DNA from: Gemmatimonas phototrophica
GTDB lineage: Bacteria; Latescibacterota; UBA2968; UBA8231
Assembly: GCA_945861755.1 (NCBI GenBank)
Contig: CAMAVQ010000012.1
Location: 1-52,991 of the forward strand
Reading direction: 5' to 3'
DNA: 52,991 bases
Below, in pieces: positions 40,006 to 48,841 of this stretch. The notes beneath the pieces were generated by a model. It saw only the letters and a program-made list of their open reading frames with translations. It did no database searches and was not told the DNA's origin. Each line of letters starts with the position of its first letter. Within the stretch, counting starts at the first letter, position 1. Position numbers and translations under genes: made by a program.

Positions 40006-40667
40006 GATTGGCTGACTCTCCTTTTCAGGGCACCGGGCAAAAACAAAAATACCGTCCGCCTGCTAGGCGGCAGGCCGTGCCGATGCGCTTCTATGGTTTG
40101 TGCAGCAGGCTCCCGGATTTGCTCTGGCCGGGCCAGCCTACGAATTCCCGGGGCGGTGAAAAACCACGGGACAGAGCGTTAGGCGAGGAGTTGGGAATGG
40201 GATTGACAGAACGCCTGAGTGATGAGGCGTTCCCCGATCCTCGCAGGTCAGTTTTAATGCTGCCTCGGGTTTCCTCAGCACTGAGCTGGAGGAGGTGGGC
40301 AGCAGCCCGGACCAGCTCCCCGACGAAGAGGTTTGCTCTGGGGAGGGTTGCGGGCGACGAGATCAAATGTCAGGAGGTTTCAAGGAACCCACCGCCTGAA
40401 CGAGGTAACAATCTAGCCATTGGGCCGCCGAAAGTCAACCGTATTTTTCCCTCCCTGAAGGTCTAGTGGTTGGGGCTAGGGCCAGGGCAGAGCCCATATC
40501 AAGGGGAGGGCGGGTAGGAGGGCAAGGGGCCTCAGCTTGGGGCAGAAAGGCGCAGCAGAGGGAATTCCGCTGCGATAAATGGGTCGCGCTATTGACGGGG
40601 GCCCTGGAAAATTATTTACTTAGGAGCCGGGTTTCCTCTGCTAAGTCTCTAATAAGGAATTATACCG
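40006..40667. other. 662-bp non-coding region with several hairpins; possible ncRNA
   Basis: No frame has convincing coding character. Hairpins on the plus strand: GAACGCCT/AGGCGTTC (40209-40232), TGCTGCC/GGCAGCA enclosing CCTCAGC/GCTgGAGG, and CTCCCC..AGAG/CTCT..GGGGAG (about 40316-40347). The 3' part is purine-rich. I compared it with tmRNA, RNase P, SRP and 6S signatures from memory and found no convincing match. The S41 gene promoter is at its end. Confidence 0.5.
40592..40620 (+). promoter_or_regulatory. Sigma70-type promoter for the S41 protease operon
   Basis: TTGACG (40592-40597), 17 bases, TTTACT (40615-40620); the ATG at 40668 is preceded by AAGGA. Confidence 0.5.
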
Positions 40668-42551
40668 ATGCGTTGCTGGTTCAAAAACTGGCTGTGCGCC
40701 CTCGCCATCCTCGTAACCTCTTCTAGTCTCGTCGAAGCACTGACGCCGGTCGGGCAGGAATTGAATACCCTGCTGCTGATCGTCAAGAATATCCGCGATT
40801 ATTATATCGAAGAGGTGTCGCCTGACAGCCTGATGCACGCCGGGGTCAGGGGATTGTTCTATACCCTCGATCCTGCCAGTGAGTACTCTTTTAATACGCA
40901 ACAGAATCCTGGGTGGAGGGATAGTTTCGACACCTTCCGGCAGATCGCCCTGGCCGTCAACGACTCCTCCCTCTATTCGACCACGCCAGACACCCTGGTC
41001 CGCTTTGGCATCGCGGGCATGCTCTCTATGCTCGACCCCTATACAAATTTTATGGAAAACCAGAACCTGGATAACTTTATCATCCACACCCGGGGCAGCT
41101 ATGGGGGGCTGGGTTTCCGCATTCAGGTGATCTACCCGGACAGCGCCATCGCCGTCTGGGCGCTGCTCCATCAGGACACGCCTGCAGCCCGGGCCGGGGT
41201 CAAGTCCGGGGATCTCATCCTGGCTATAGACGACAGCACCACCAAACATCTGTCTTCCGGCGATGCGGCAGACCGGATGCGCGGCGAGCCCGGCACCCCG
41301 GTGACCCTTACCCTGGAACGTGCTGGCCTACCCGATCCTTTTAAGGTGACCATCATCCGCGAGGTGGTGCAGGTGCGCAGCGTGCCTTATTACACGCTCT
41401 TCTCCGATTCTACCGGGTACGTAAAACTCGACGGCTTCCAGCAGAAATGCAGCCAGGAGGTGCGCGAGGCGCTGGCGGATCTGCACCAGCGGGGAATGAA
41501 GCGCCTGATCTTTGACTTGCGCGGCAATGGCGGGGGATATCTGCAGGAGGCCGTTTCGGTTTCGGAACTCTTCCTGCCACCCCAGAAGTTGGTGGTGTAC
41601 ACGGCTGGGCGGGCGATTGCCGATACGGCCCGTTATTATACGGTGGCCAAGCCCTTGGTCCCGGACGAGCCGATGGTGATCCTGGTCGACGGGGAGTCGG
41701 CCAGCGCCTCCGAAATCGTTTCGGGGGCTATCCAGGACTGGGACCGCGGGTTGATCCTGGGCGTGCCCACTGTGGGCAAGGGCTCGGTGCAGCAGACCAT
41801 GCCCATCGGCGACAAGGCCGAACTCAAGCTGACCATCGCCGCCTACTTCACCCCCAGCGGCCGTTCCATCGACAAACGCATGCGCAAGGATTCCACCCTG
41901 GTGGGGTCGCCGAACAAGGAGTTCAGAACCCTGGTGCGCAACCGCATCGTGCACGGCGGGGGGGGCATCGTGCCCGACGTCTACCTAGAACCGCTGGAGC
42001 GACGGCTGTGGTCTGCGCCCCTAAGTCGGCAGCTGGCCGGGGGAGCTACGCCCAACAACCGCTTCTTTCATTTTGCCAGGCAATATCCGGTGACCCATTC
42101 CGGGCTGAGTCCCGATTTTCGTGCCGATACCCAGACGGTGCGCGAATTCCGCGAGTTTGCCGTTGAGCGGGGCTTTGAATACATCAGCGACTACGAAGTC
42201 TGGATGAAGGACCTGGAAAAAAAGGCCGCCGAGGAGAAACAAGCCGACAAATTGGCAAACTCTCTCCAGGCCCTGCGCGAGGAAATCGACGACATCGAGG
42301 AGACTCATTGGCAGAACGGCCAGGATATGTTGATCTGGAAACTTACCTACGACATCCTGGAAAAGGGGTTCGGCCAGAAGGCCGCCGAGGCGTACCGGGT
42401 GTCTGTGGATCCCCAGGTGCTGCGGGCCCGCCAGATTCTCGTGGACCCCAAGGCCTACGAGGAGTACTTCAAGAAACCAGAAATCCTCCTGCCCCCCGAT
42501 CCCAAGCTGGCCACTGCCGCGCCGGATTCGGACTCGATCTCAGGGGAATAA
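40668..42551 (+). CDS. C-terminal processing peptidase (S41) with PDZ domain
   Basis: 627 residues, exported (N-terminal MRCWFKNWLCALAILVTSSS signal-like). Residues about 140-235 form the PDZ domain (YGGLGFRI, RAGVKSGDLILAIDD). The protease core has VKLDGFQ, IFDLRGNGGGYLQEAV, the Ser box ESASASEIVSG (from S344) and K371 in TVGKGSVQQ, completing the Ser-Lys dyad. A C-terminal region of about 160 residues with a coiled coil (MKDLEKKAAEEKQADKLANS) is extra. Acts on misfolded or tagged envelope proteins. 6 bases separate it from lipA. Confidence 0.95.
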   Translation: MRCWFKNWLCALAILVTSSSLVEALTPVGQELNTLLLIVKNIRDYYIEEVSPDSLMHAGVRGLFYTLDPASEYSFNTQQNPGWRDSFDTFRQIALAVNDSSLYSTTPDTLVRFGIAGMLSMLDPYTNFMENQNLDNFIIHTRGSYGGLGFRIQVIYPDSAIAVWALLHQDTPAARAGVKSGDLILAIDDSTTKHLSSGDAADRMRGEPGTPVTLTLERAGLPDPFKVTIIREVVQVRSVPYYTLFSDSTGYVKLDGFQQKCSQEVREALADLHQRGMKRLIFDLRGNGGGYLQEAVSVSELFLPPQKLVVYTAGRAIADTARYYTVAKPLVPDEPMVILVDGESASASEIVSGAIQDWDRGLILGVPTVGKGSVQQTMPIGDKAELKLTIAAYFTPSGRSIDKRMRKDSTLVGSPNKEFRTLVRNRIVHGGGGIVPDVYLEPLERRLWSAPLSRQLAGGATPNNRFFHFARQYPVTHSGLSPDFRADTQTVREFREFAVERGFEYISDYEVWMKDLEKKAAEEKQADKLANSLQALREEIDDIEETHWQNGQDMLIWKLTYDILEKGFGQKAAEAYRVSVDPQVLRARQILVDPKAYEEYFKKPEILLPPDPKLATAAPDSDSISGE

Positions 42552-42557
42552 GCGGTC

Positions 42558-43484
42558 ATGGCTCAGAGTGGCCGTCGCTTGCCCGACTGGCTGAAGGTCA
42601 AGGCCCCGGGCAGCGCCAACTATCTGGAACTCAAACGTCTGATAGGCGGGTTGCAGCTCCACACGGTCTGTGAGAGTGCCCAATGCCCCAATATCGGCGA
42701 GTGCTGGAACAGCCGCACCGCCACCTTCATGATCCTGGGCGATGTCTGCACCCGCAGTTGCGGATTTTGTGCGGTCAAGACCGGCAAACCGCTCTTCCTC
42801 GACGAGGGGGAGCCGGAGCGGGTGGCCGAGGCGATCTCCCAGTTGGATTTGCGCCACGCGGTGATCACTTCGGTCAACCGCGACGAACTGCCCGACGGGG
42901 GGGCGCGTATCTTTGCCCGCACCATCGAGGCGGTGCGCCAACGCTGCCCGCAAACTACGGTGGAGGTTCTCATCCCGGATTTCAGGGGCGACTGGGAGGC
43001 ATTGGGGGTGGTGATGGCCGCCGGTCCCCACATCCTCAACCACAATATCGAGACCGCACCCCGCCTTTATCCTCAGATGCGGCCCCAGGCCAAATACCAC
43101 CGTTCCCTCGAATTGTTGGACCGGGCTCGTTCACTGAGCGCGGCGCCGACCAAGTCGGGCATGATGCTGGGCGCCGGCGAATGCGAGGAGGAGATCGCCC
43201 AGACCATCGCGGACCTAGCCGGGGTGGGTTGCCGAATTCTCACCTTGGGTCAGTATCTGAGTCCTTCTCAGGCCCACGTGCCGGTGGACCGCTTTGTGCA
43301 TCCGGACGAATTTACCCGCTGGCGCGGTTTTGCCCTGGACCTGGGCTTGGCGCACGTGGAATCCGGCCCGCTGGTGCGCAGTTCTTACCACGCCGAACTT
43401 CAGGCCGGCGCCTTCCAGGGAACCGAAGAAGGCGCTGGCGCTAAAGTTGCCTCCCTTTCCTCTCAGCTACAGGCGGTACGATGA
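42558..43484 (+). CDS. lipA: Lipoyl synthase
   Basis: 308 residues; radical-SAM enzyme inserting two sulfurs into octanoyl groups. Auxiliary cluster cysteines C38, C43, C49 (CESAQCPNIGEC), radical-SAM cysteines C64, C68, C71 (CTRSCGFC), and the C-terminal SSYHA with the Ser ligand of the auxiliary cluster. Overlaps the next gene's start by 4 bases. No lipB is seen nearby. Confidence 0.97.
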   Translation: MAQSGRRLPDWLKVKAPGSANYLELKRLIGGLQLHTVCESAQCPNIGECWNSRTATFMILGDVCTRSCGFCAVKTGKPLFLDEGEPERVAEAISQLDLRHAVITSVNRDELPDGGARIFARTIEAVRQRCPQTTVEVLIPDFRGDWEALGVVMAAGPHILNHNIETAPRLYPQMRPQAKYHRSLELLDRARSLSAAPTKSGMMLGAGECEEEIAQTIADLAGVGCRILTLGQYLSPSQAHVPVDRFVHPDEFTRWRGFALDLGLAHVESGPLVRSSYHAELQAGAFQGTEEGAGAKVASLSSQLQAVR

Positions 43485-44485
43485 ATCTGGACAAAAAGAA
43501 CATCGCCACCTATCTGCGGCGCAAGAAACTGTTGACAGCCAGCGATCCGGCCCCGGTTATCACCCCACTGGGTGACGGGTTGCAGCACCTAGTGTTCCAT
43601 GTGGCCGTGCCCAGGCAGGAATGGATAGTCAAGCAGGCGCTGGCCCGGGCCCAGATCAAAGAGCGTTGGTGGATCGACCGGAAGCGCATCTTTAATGAGA
43701 AGAACTGTCTGGGTATCCTGGCGGGGCTTTTTCCGGTGCTGATTCCCGAGGTGGTGTTGGAGGATCGCACCGACTTCATCCTGGTCACCACTGCCCAGCC
43801 GCGCGAGGCGGTGCTGTGGGAGGATGAACTGATGGGTGGCAAGATCGACCTGCAGATCGCCTCCCAGTGCGGGGAATTGCTGGCCACGGTGCACAACCAT
43901 ACCGCCGACGACCGCGAGGTGAAGACCCTCTTCAAGGACACCAAGTCTTTTGAGCAGCTCCGCATCGAGCCCTTCTATGGACGCATCATCCAGGTCTTTC
44001 CCGATCTGAAAAAGCCCATTGAGGCCCAGATCAAACAGTTGCTGAGAAACCGCCACGCCCTGGTCCTGGGCGATCTGCGCCCCCGCAATGTCTGGGTGAA
44101 CAGCGGTCAGGTTTTTCTGGTCGATTTTGTCGCGGCTCACTACGGCAACCCGGCCTTCGACCTGGCCTTCTATGCCAGTGATATGTGCATCAAGGCGATG
44201 ATCAATAGCCCTCAGAAAGCCGCTTATCTCGAAGGCATCAACATCTATTGGAACTCCTATTTCCGCACGGCTGAATACCCCAACAAGGAAGAGGTGGAAA
44301 AATGTGCGGTGCGTGATCTCAGCTGCCTGTTGCTGAGCGCTATCGACGGCCGGCTGCCGGCTGCCGGCATGGACGAACATATGCGGGGCCTGGCCCGGCG
44401 CATCGCCCAGAACCTGCTATTTACCGAACTCGACAAGATTGAGGAGATCACCGAGTTCGTCAATCGCACCCTGATCGACGGCTGA
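43481..44485 (+). CDS. APH-family phosphotransferase (possible methylthioribose kinase-like)
   Basis: 334 residues of the aminoglycoside-phosphotransferase/MtnK kinase fold. Catalytic loop LVLGDLRPRNVWVN (Asp and Asn present, the usual HGD His replaced by Leu-Gly), DFG-like loop VFLVDFVAAHYG, N-lobe GDGLQHLVFHVAV with VKQAL. The whole is close to MtnK, the methionine-salvage kinase, which would fit the methionine genes downstream, but choline or aminosugar kinases cannot be excluded. ATGA overlap with lipA. Confidence 0.75.
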   Translation: MNLDKKNIATYLRRKKLLTASDPAPVITPLGDGLQHLVFHVAVPRQEWIVKQALARAQIKERWWIDRKRIFNEKNCLGILAGLFPVLIPEVVLEDRTDFILVTTAQPREAVLWEDELMGGKIDLQIASQCGELLATVHNHTADDREVKTLFKDTKSFEQLRIEPFYGRIIQVFPDLKKPIEAQIKQLLRNRHALVLGDLRPRNVWVNSGQVFLVDFVAAHYGNPAFDLAFYASDMCIKAMINSPQKAAYLEGINIYWNSYFRTAEYPNKEEVEKCAVRDLSCLLLSAIDGRLPAAGMDEHMRGLARRIAQNLLFTELDKIEEITEFVNRTLIDG

Positions 44486-44487
44486 CC

Positions 44488-45111
44488 ATGGGGCAGACGG
44501 GGGAACTGGGCCGGCGGGTTGAACTGGTCCCCATGGACCCGCACTTTCACGACATTACCCTCGCCCTATACCGGCAGGCCGCACCCTCTGGGCCAGTCTA
44601 CCTGGTCCATACCTACAGCAACCGTCCCGGAACAGCCGGGCGCGTGGATTTTGTCGCCAGCGCCATGGCAGTGTTGGGCGGGATGGAGGCGGTCGGCACG
44701 CGGGCCCTGCGTTTTCCCTGCGGCGCTGACCACGAACTGGCCTGCCGGCGGGCCTTTCTTGAGGCTTGCAAGCTGGACCCGAGCCAGCCCCTAGCCCCAC
44801 GCCCCTTGGTCTTCTACGACAAAAAGTCCAGCCATCAGATCCAGATCTTCAGCCTGGGGGGCGGGGGATACCGGGTGGAACTGGAAGGGGGAGAGGCCAG
44901 CCGGACAGCGGCCATTGCCGCTGGGTTGGTCAAACTGGGCCAGATGCAAGCCCCCGAAGCCGACCAGGTGGCCTTTGCCTGTGGCCAGGCCCACGATGCC
45001 TTGATAGGCATGCTGCTGGTGCGGGCCGTCAATGTGCGGGCCACCCTGCGCGAACAGGAATTGCTGGCCGCGCGCGGGCTGCTGGTGGCGCCCAGCGCCC
45101 AACAACAGTGA
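44488..45111 (+). CDS. Protein of unknown function
   Basis: 207 residues, no signal peptide, no motif I recognise. Alternating hydrophobic strands and helices (GPVYLVHTYSN, VDFVASAMAVLGGMEAVGTR, HELACRRAFLEACKLDPSQP) and an Ala-rich C-terminal helix suggest a soluble alpha/beta protein with conserved Cys in PCGADHELACRRA. It starts 2 bases after the kinase and ends 7 before the MtaA-like gene, so it is part of this operon. A link to methyl or sugar metabolism is a guess from context. Confidence 0.7.
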   Translation: MGQTGELGRRVELVPMDPHFHDITLALYRQAAPSGPVYLVHTYSNRPGTAGRVDFVASAMAVLGGMEAVGTRALRFPCGADHELACRRAFLEACKLDPSQPLAPRPLVFYDKKSSHQIQIFSLGGGGYRVELEGGEASRTAAIAAGLVKLGQMQAPEADQVAFACGQAHDALIGMLLVRAVNVRATLREQELLAARGLLVAPSAQQQ

Positions 45112-45118
45112 GGGGCCG

Positions 45119-46162
45119 ATGATCCAGATCAAATCCATGACCAGCCGTCAGCGCGTCCTGGCTGCCCTCAAGCGCCAGCCAGTGGACCGCACCCCGGTGT
45201 GCAACCCCACCTCGGTGGCTACGGTCGAGCTGATGGACCTGGTGGACGCCCCCTTCCCAGATGCCAACCGCCAGCCAGAGTTGATGGCGCGCTTGGCCGC
45301 CACCGGATATACCGAGTTGGGATTCGACACCATCATGCCGGTGTTCAGCATTATCCAGGAATCCTCGGCGCTGGGCTGCAAGATGCAGTGGGAGCAAAAA
45401 GACAACTGGCCGACGGTGCGCATGCGCGAGCCGATCTGGGAGCAGCCCGAGGACATCGTCATCCCGCCGGACTTCCTCAACCATCCGGACACCCGCTGTG
45501 TGATCGAGGCGATCAAGATTCTCCGGCGCGAGTACGGAGATGAGGTGGCCATCGTCGGGAAAACCATGGGGCCTTGGTCGCTGGGGTACCACGGCTTTGG
45601 GGTGGAGCCTTTCTTATTGATGTCCCTCGACGATCCGGGGAAGACGAAATTGTGTTTGGACCGGATCAAGGAGGCGACCATCCAGTTCGGCCTGGCCCAG
45701 ATCGAGGCCGGGGCCGATGCCCTCACCCTGCCCGACCACGCTACCGGCGATCTGGTCAGCGGGGAATACTATGCCCGCTACCTGCGCGACCTGCACATCG
45801 AATTTGCCCAGCGACTGCCGGCCCCCATCATTCTCCACATCTGCGGCCGCACCGTGGACCGCATGGAATACATCGCCCAGACCGGCATGGCCGCCTTCCA
45901 CTTTGATTCCAAGAACAAGCCGGCCGAGTCCATGGAGATCGTGCGCAAGCGCATCTCCCTGGTGGGCAACCTCAACAATCCGGAGACCCTCTTCTCCAAG
46001 GGGCCCGAGGAAGTGCGCCAGGAGGTGTACCGGAATCTAGAAGCTGGGGTGGAATTGGTGGGGCCCGAATGCGCCATACCCCTGCAGACGGCCATCGAGA
46101 ACCTCAAGGAGATCCCCCTAGCCGTGCGCGACTGGCACCGCGAGCGGGAAGCGGCCAACTGA
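45119..46162 (+). CDS. MtaA/CmuA-like (uroporphyrinogen decarboxylase-fold) methylcobamide methyltransferase
   Basis: 347 residues of the URO-D fold. Zinc-site residues as in MtaA/MtbA: H-x-C in LHICGRTVD, and a later Cys in GPECAIPLQT; the N-terminus SRQRVLAALKRQPVDRTPVC is the family pattern. These enzymes transfer the methyl of methylcobamide to a thiol (CoM in methanogens; other thiols in bacteria). Start at 45119 with GAGGGG before it; the longer frame overlaps the previous gene. 13 bases from the corrinoid protein, its likely partner. Confidence 0.88.
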   Translation: MIQIKSMTSRQRVLAALKRQPVDRTPVCNPTSVATVELMDLVDAPFPDANRQPELMARLAATGYTELGFDTIMPVFSIIQESSALGCKMQWEQKDNWPTVRMREPIWEQPEDIVIPPDFLNHPDTRCVIEAIKILRREYGDEVAIVGKTMGPWSLGYHGFGVEPFLLMSLDDPGKTKLCLDRIKEATIQFGLAQIEAGADALTLPDHATGDLVSGEYYARYLRDLHIEFAQRLPAPIILHICGRTVDRMEYIAQTGMAAFHFDSKNKPAESMEIVRKRISLVGNLNNPETLFSKGPEEVRQEVYRNLEAGVELVGPECAIPLQTAIENLKEIPLAVRDWHREREAAN

Positions 46163-46175
46163 GAGCGAAAGGGTT

Positions 46176-46925
46176 ATGGCAGAACTGAGCGATATCCACA
46201 ACGAATTCATCCGCCAGGAGATTGAGGAGCACATCGAGCGGCCCGATGAGCGGCAGCGCCTCATCGAGAATTTTGCCAAGGCCAGCCCGGCCATGCAGGC
46301 TATCAGCGCTGCCCTCATCGAGGGAGAGCACTTGGTGGTCAACCAATTGACCAAGGAGGCGCTCGACTCAGGGATCGAAGCTCTGGAGGTGATGGACGAT
46401 GGGCTGATCGCCGGCATGGCGGTGGTGGGTATCAAGTTCCGGGAGAATATCATTTTTGTCCCCGAAGTGCTGGCCTGCGCCCGGGCGATGAAGGCGGGCA
46501 TGGCCCACATCGAGCCCATCCTCTCCGCCTCGGGCATCAAACCGCTGGGCAAGGTGGTGATGGGCACGGTCAAGGGGGACCTGCACGACATCGGCAAGAA
46601 CCTGTGCAACATGATGCTGCGGGGGTCCGGTTTCGAGGTCATCGACCTGGGGGTGGACACCTCGTCCGACCAGTTCATCGACGCGGTGGAGGAACACCAG
46701 GCCACCCTGTTGGGCATGTCGGCCCTGCTGACCACCACCATGCCCAATATGGGCAAGACCATCGAGGCCTTCATCGACGCCGACCTGCGCGACCAGGTCA
46801 AGATCATGGTGGGCGGGGCCCCGGTGACCCAGGATTTTGCCGACGATATGGGCGCCGATGGCTACGGCAAAGACGCCCTGGCCTGCGTTTCTCTGGCCAA
46901 GCGATTGTTGGGAGTCAAAGAGTGA
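46176..46925 (+). CDS. Corrinoid (B12-binding) protein, MtbC/MttC-like
   Basis: 249 residues: a B12-binding-2 helical cap (about 30-115) and a Rossmann domain with the base-off His ligand motif D135-L-H137-D-I-G140 in GTVKGDLHDIGKNLC. It shuttles the methyl group between the methyltransferases of this operon. The GTG of the small cysteine protein overlaps the stop (GTGA). In MetH terms it supplies the B12 module. Confidence 0.94.
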   Translation: MAELSDIHNEFIRQEIEEHIERPDERQRLIENFAKASPAMQAISAALIEGEHLVVNQLTKEALDSGIEALEVMDDGLIAGMAVVGIKFRENIIFVPEVLACARAMKAGMAHIEPILSASGIKPLGKVVMGTVKGDLHDIGKNLCNMMLRGSGFEVIDLGVDTSSDQFIDAVEEHQATLLGMSALLTTTMPNMGKTIEAFIDADLRDQVKIMVGGAPVTQDFADDMGADGYGKDALACVSLAKRLLGVKE

Positions 46926-47212
46926 CTCAGCGTATCGATCCCGAGGCCTTCAAAGAGCGGCTGGAGCGGATCACTGAACTCTTTGCCGGCATGGTGGTTC
47001 ACGCCGACGAGCAGGCCAAGCAGCGTTGTCCTTACAAGGACCGCCGCGACCAGTGTACCGCCAAGTTCGACTGCCGCAACCAGCGGCCTGCCAGTCAACC
47101 TGGAAATCTGCAGCTCTGCGCCGCCCAGGACGATCAACTCGATTACCGAAGCGCCTGGGAGACCCTGGGGCCAGAAAAAGCCGCCGCCCTGCGCGACAAA
47201 CTCCGCCGCTGA
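46922..47212 (+). CDS. Small cysteine-containing protein of unknown function, in the corrinoid cluster
   Basis: 96 residues, GTG start at 46922. N-terminal amphipathic helix (DPEAFKERLERITELFAGMV), then a cysteine block RCPYKDRRDQCTAKFDCRNQ with a further LCAAQD downstream, in total four cysteines (C-x8-C-x5-C and one distant), and a Lys/Arg-rich helical end. The block could bind a metal or Fe-S cluster or hold a disulfide. The frame is wedged between the corrinoid protein and its activator with overlap on one side and 9 bases on the other, so co-translation is likely. Confidence 0.72.
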   Translation: MTQRIDPEAFKERLERITELFAGMVVHADEQAKQRCPYKDRRDQCTAKFDCRNQRPASQPGNLQLCAAQDDQLDYRSAWETLGPEKAAALRDKLRR

Positions 47213-47221
47213 AGGGGTTCC

Positions 47222-48832
47222 ATGCCCCCTGGCTCACCCCCCGGTTCCTCGTCCCGTCCCCTGACCCTGTTCGACCGCGCTGACCAGCTCGAGCTGCGGG
47301 TGCCCACCTCCTGCGGCCGCAGCGGGCGTTGCCACGAGTGTATCGTCGAGGTGAGAGCGGGGTTGGAAAGCCTGGCTCCCCGCACCCCCGCCGAGGCCTT
47401 CCTGCGCGATCCCTTCCGTCTGGCCTGCCAGGCGCAGGTGGCCGACGAGAGGGCAGTAGTGCGCTTTGCCCCCCTGGCCCGCCGGCCCCAGATCCTGATG
47501 CCCGAAACAAGCCAGACCCCGGAATTGGACCCGCTGGTGAAAAGGGAGGGGGATAGGGTGGTCTACGATGGGGAGGTGATCGACACCTACCGGGGCCACG
47601 TGCTGGGACTGGCGGTGGATCTGGGCACCACCACCTTGGTGATCGAGCTGGTCGATCTGGAAACGGGCCGGGTGCTGGCGGCCAGTTCCTGCGAGAATCC
47701 CCAGCGCTTCGGGGGCAGCGATGTAATGAACCGCATTTCCTACGATGCGGGTCCGTACCGGGGGGAGTTGCACCAGGCGGTGATCAAGGCGGTCAACCGG
47801 CAGGCCCGCCAGTTGTGCCGGCAGCAGGGCTGCACCCGGCGGGAGATCTACGAAATGGTGGTGGCCGGCAACGCCACCATGCGCGATCTTTTTTTTGGCC
47901 TCGAGGTGCAGAGCATCGGCCAGAAGCCCTACAAATCCCTGGTCGAGCACGAGTGGCGAGAGGGCAAGAGGCAGAGCACTTCGCTGCTGGTGGAGGCCCG
48001 CCAATTACGCCTGCGCCTCCACCCTAGAGCCAGGATCTACGGTATGCCCCTGATCGCCAGCCACGTGGGTGGTGACACCGCCGCGGCGCTGGCGGCCATC
48101 GACGCCTGGGACCAGCGCGAACTGGTGATGCTGGTGGATGTGGGCACCAACACCGAGGTGGTGGTGGGCGACGGCCAGCGCTGGGTGGCGGCCTCTTGTC
48201 CAGCTGGCCCGGCCTTCGAGGGGGGGCTGATCCAGTACGGGATGCCCGGGTACGAGGGGGCCATCGAAAGGGTGCGCTGGATCGAGGGGCATTTCGAGTG
48301 TATCACCATCGGCGGGAAAGCGCCCGAAGGGATCTGCGGATCTGGTCTTATCGATCTGCTGGCCGAGCTGCGGCGGCATGGGCGCATGACGCCCAAGGGG
48401 GTCTTTGCCGACAAGGCCTACACCTTGTCCGTGGCCCCAGATCAGGGCATCACCTTCTCGCGCGAGGACGCCAGCCACCTGGCCCAGGCCAAGGCGGCCA
48501 ATTATTGCGGCCAATACATCGTGCTGCGCCATTTTGGCGCCTCGCCGGCCCAGGTGCAGCGACTCTTCCTGGCCGGCGGCTTTGCCAATTATATCGATGT
48601 GGCCAACGCGGTGGCGATCGGATTTTTGGCGCCGGTGCCTGCCGAGCGCATATTCAAGGTGGGCAACGCCGCAGCCCAGGGCGCGCGCCAGGTGCTGCTC
48701 TCGCGCCGCCGCCGTCAGGCTGTCGAGGCGTTAGTGCAGACCATCGAACACGTGGAACTGGAGACCACCCCCGATTTCTTTGATCTCTTTGTCGAAGGTT
48801 GCCAGTTCAAGCCGATGCCGGATACTTTCTGA
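47222..48832 (+). CDS. Reductive activator of corrinoid proteins (RACE/RamA-like, DUF4445)
   Basis: 536 residues. N-terminal [2Fe-2S] ferredoxin part (SCGRSGRCHECIVEV with a fourth Cys in RLACQAQ), a linker, then an ASKHA ATPase-like domain: LAVDLGTTTLVIELVDL, MVVAGNATMRDLFFG, LVMLVDVGTNTEVVVG, and GGFANYIDVANAVAIG. These enzymes reduce inactive Co(II) corrinoid back to Co(I) using ATP. It works on the corrinoid protein encoded two genes before. Shorter than the 600-plus residues common for the family. Confidence 0.93.
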   Translation: MPPGSPPGSSSRPLTLFDRADQLELRVPTSCGRSGRCHECIVEVRAGLESLAPRTPAEAFLRDPFRLACQAQVADERAVVRFAPLARRPQILMPETSQTPELDPLVKREGDRVVYDGEVIDTYRGHVLGLAVDLGTTTLVIELVDLETGRVLAASSCENPQRFGGSDVMNRISYDAGPYRGELHQAVIKAVNRQARQLCRQQGCTRREIYEMVVAGNATMRDLFFGLEVQSIGQKPYKSLVEHEWREGKRQSTSLLVEARQLRLRLHPRARIYGMPLIASHVGGDTAAALAAIDAWDQRELVMLVDVGTNTEVVVGDGQRWVAASCPAGPAFEGGLIQYGMPGYEGAIERVRWIEGHFECITIGGKAPEGICGSGLIDLLAELRRHGRMTPKGVFADKAYTLSVAPDQGITFSREDASHLAQAKAANYCGQYIVLRHFGASPAQVQRLFLAGGFANYIDVANAVAIGFLAPVPAERIFKVGNAAAQGARQVLLSRRRRQAVEALVQTIEHVELETTPDFFDLFVEGCQFKPMPDTF

Positions 48833-48841
48833 AAGAAAACG

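Noticed and set aside
40006-40667. tmRNA, RNase P, SRP or 6S RNA
   Set aside because: Some GC-rich stretches look suggestive (e.g. GAGGAAACCCG on the minus strand) but the diagnostic conserved segments are missing or out of order.
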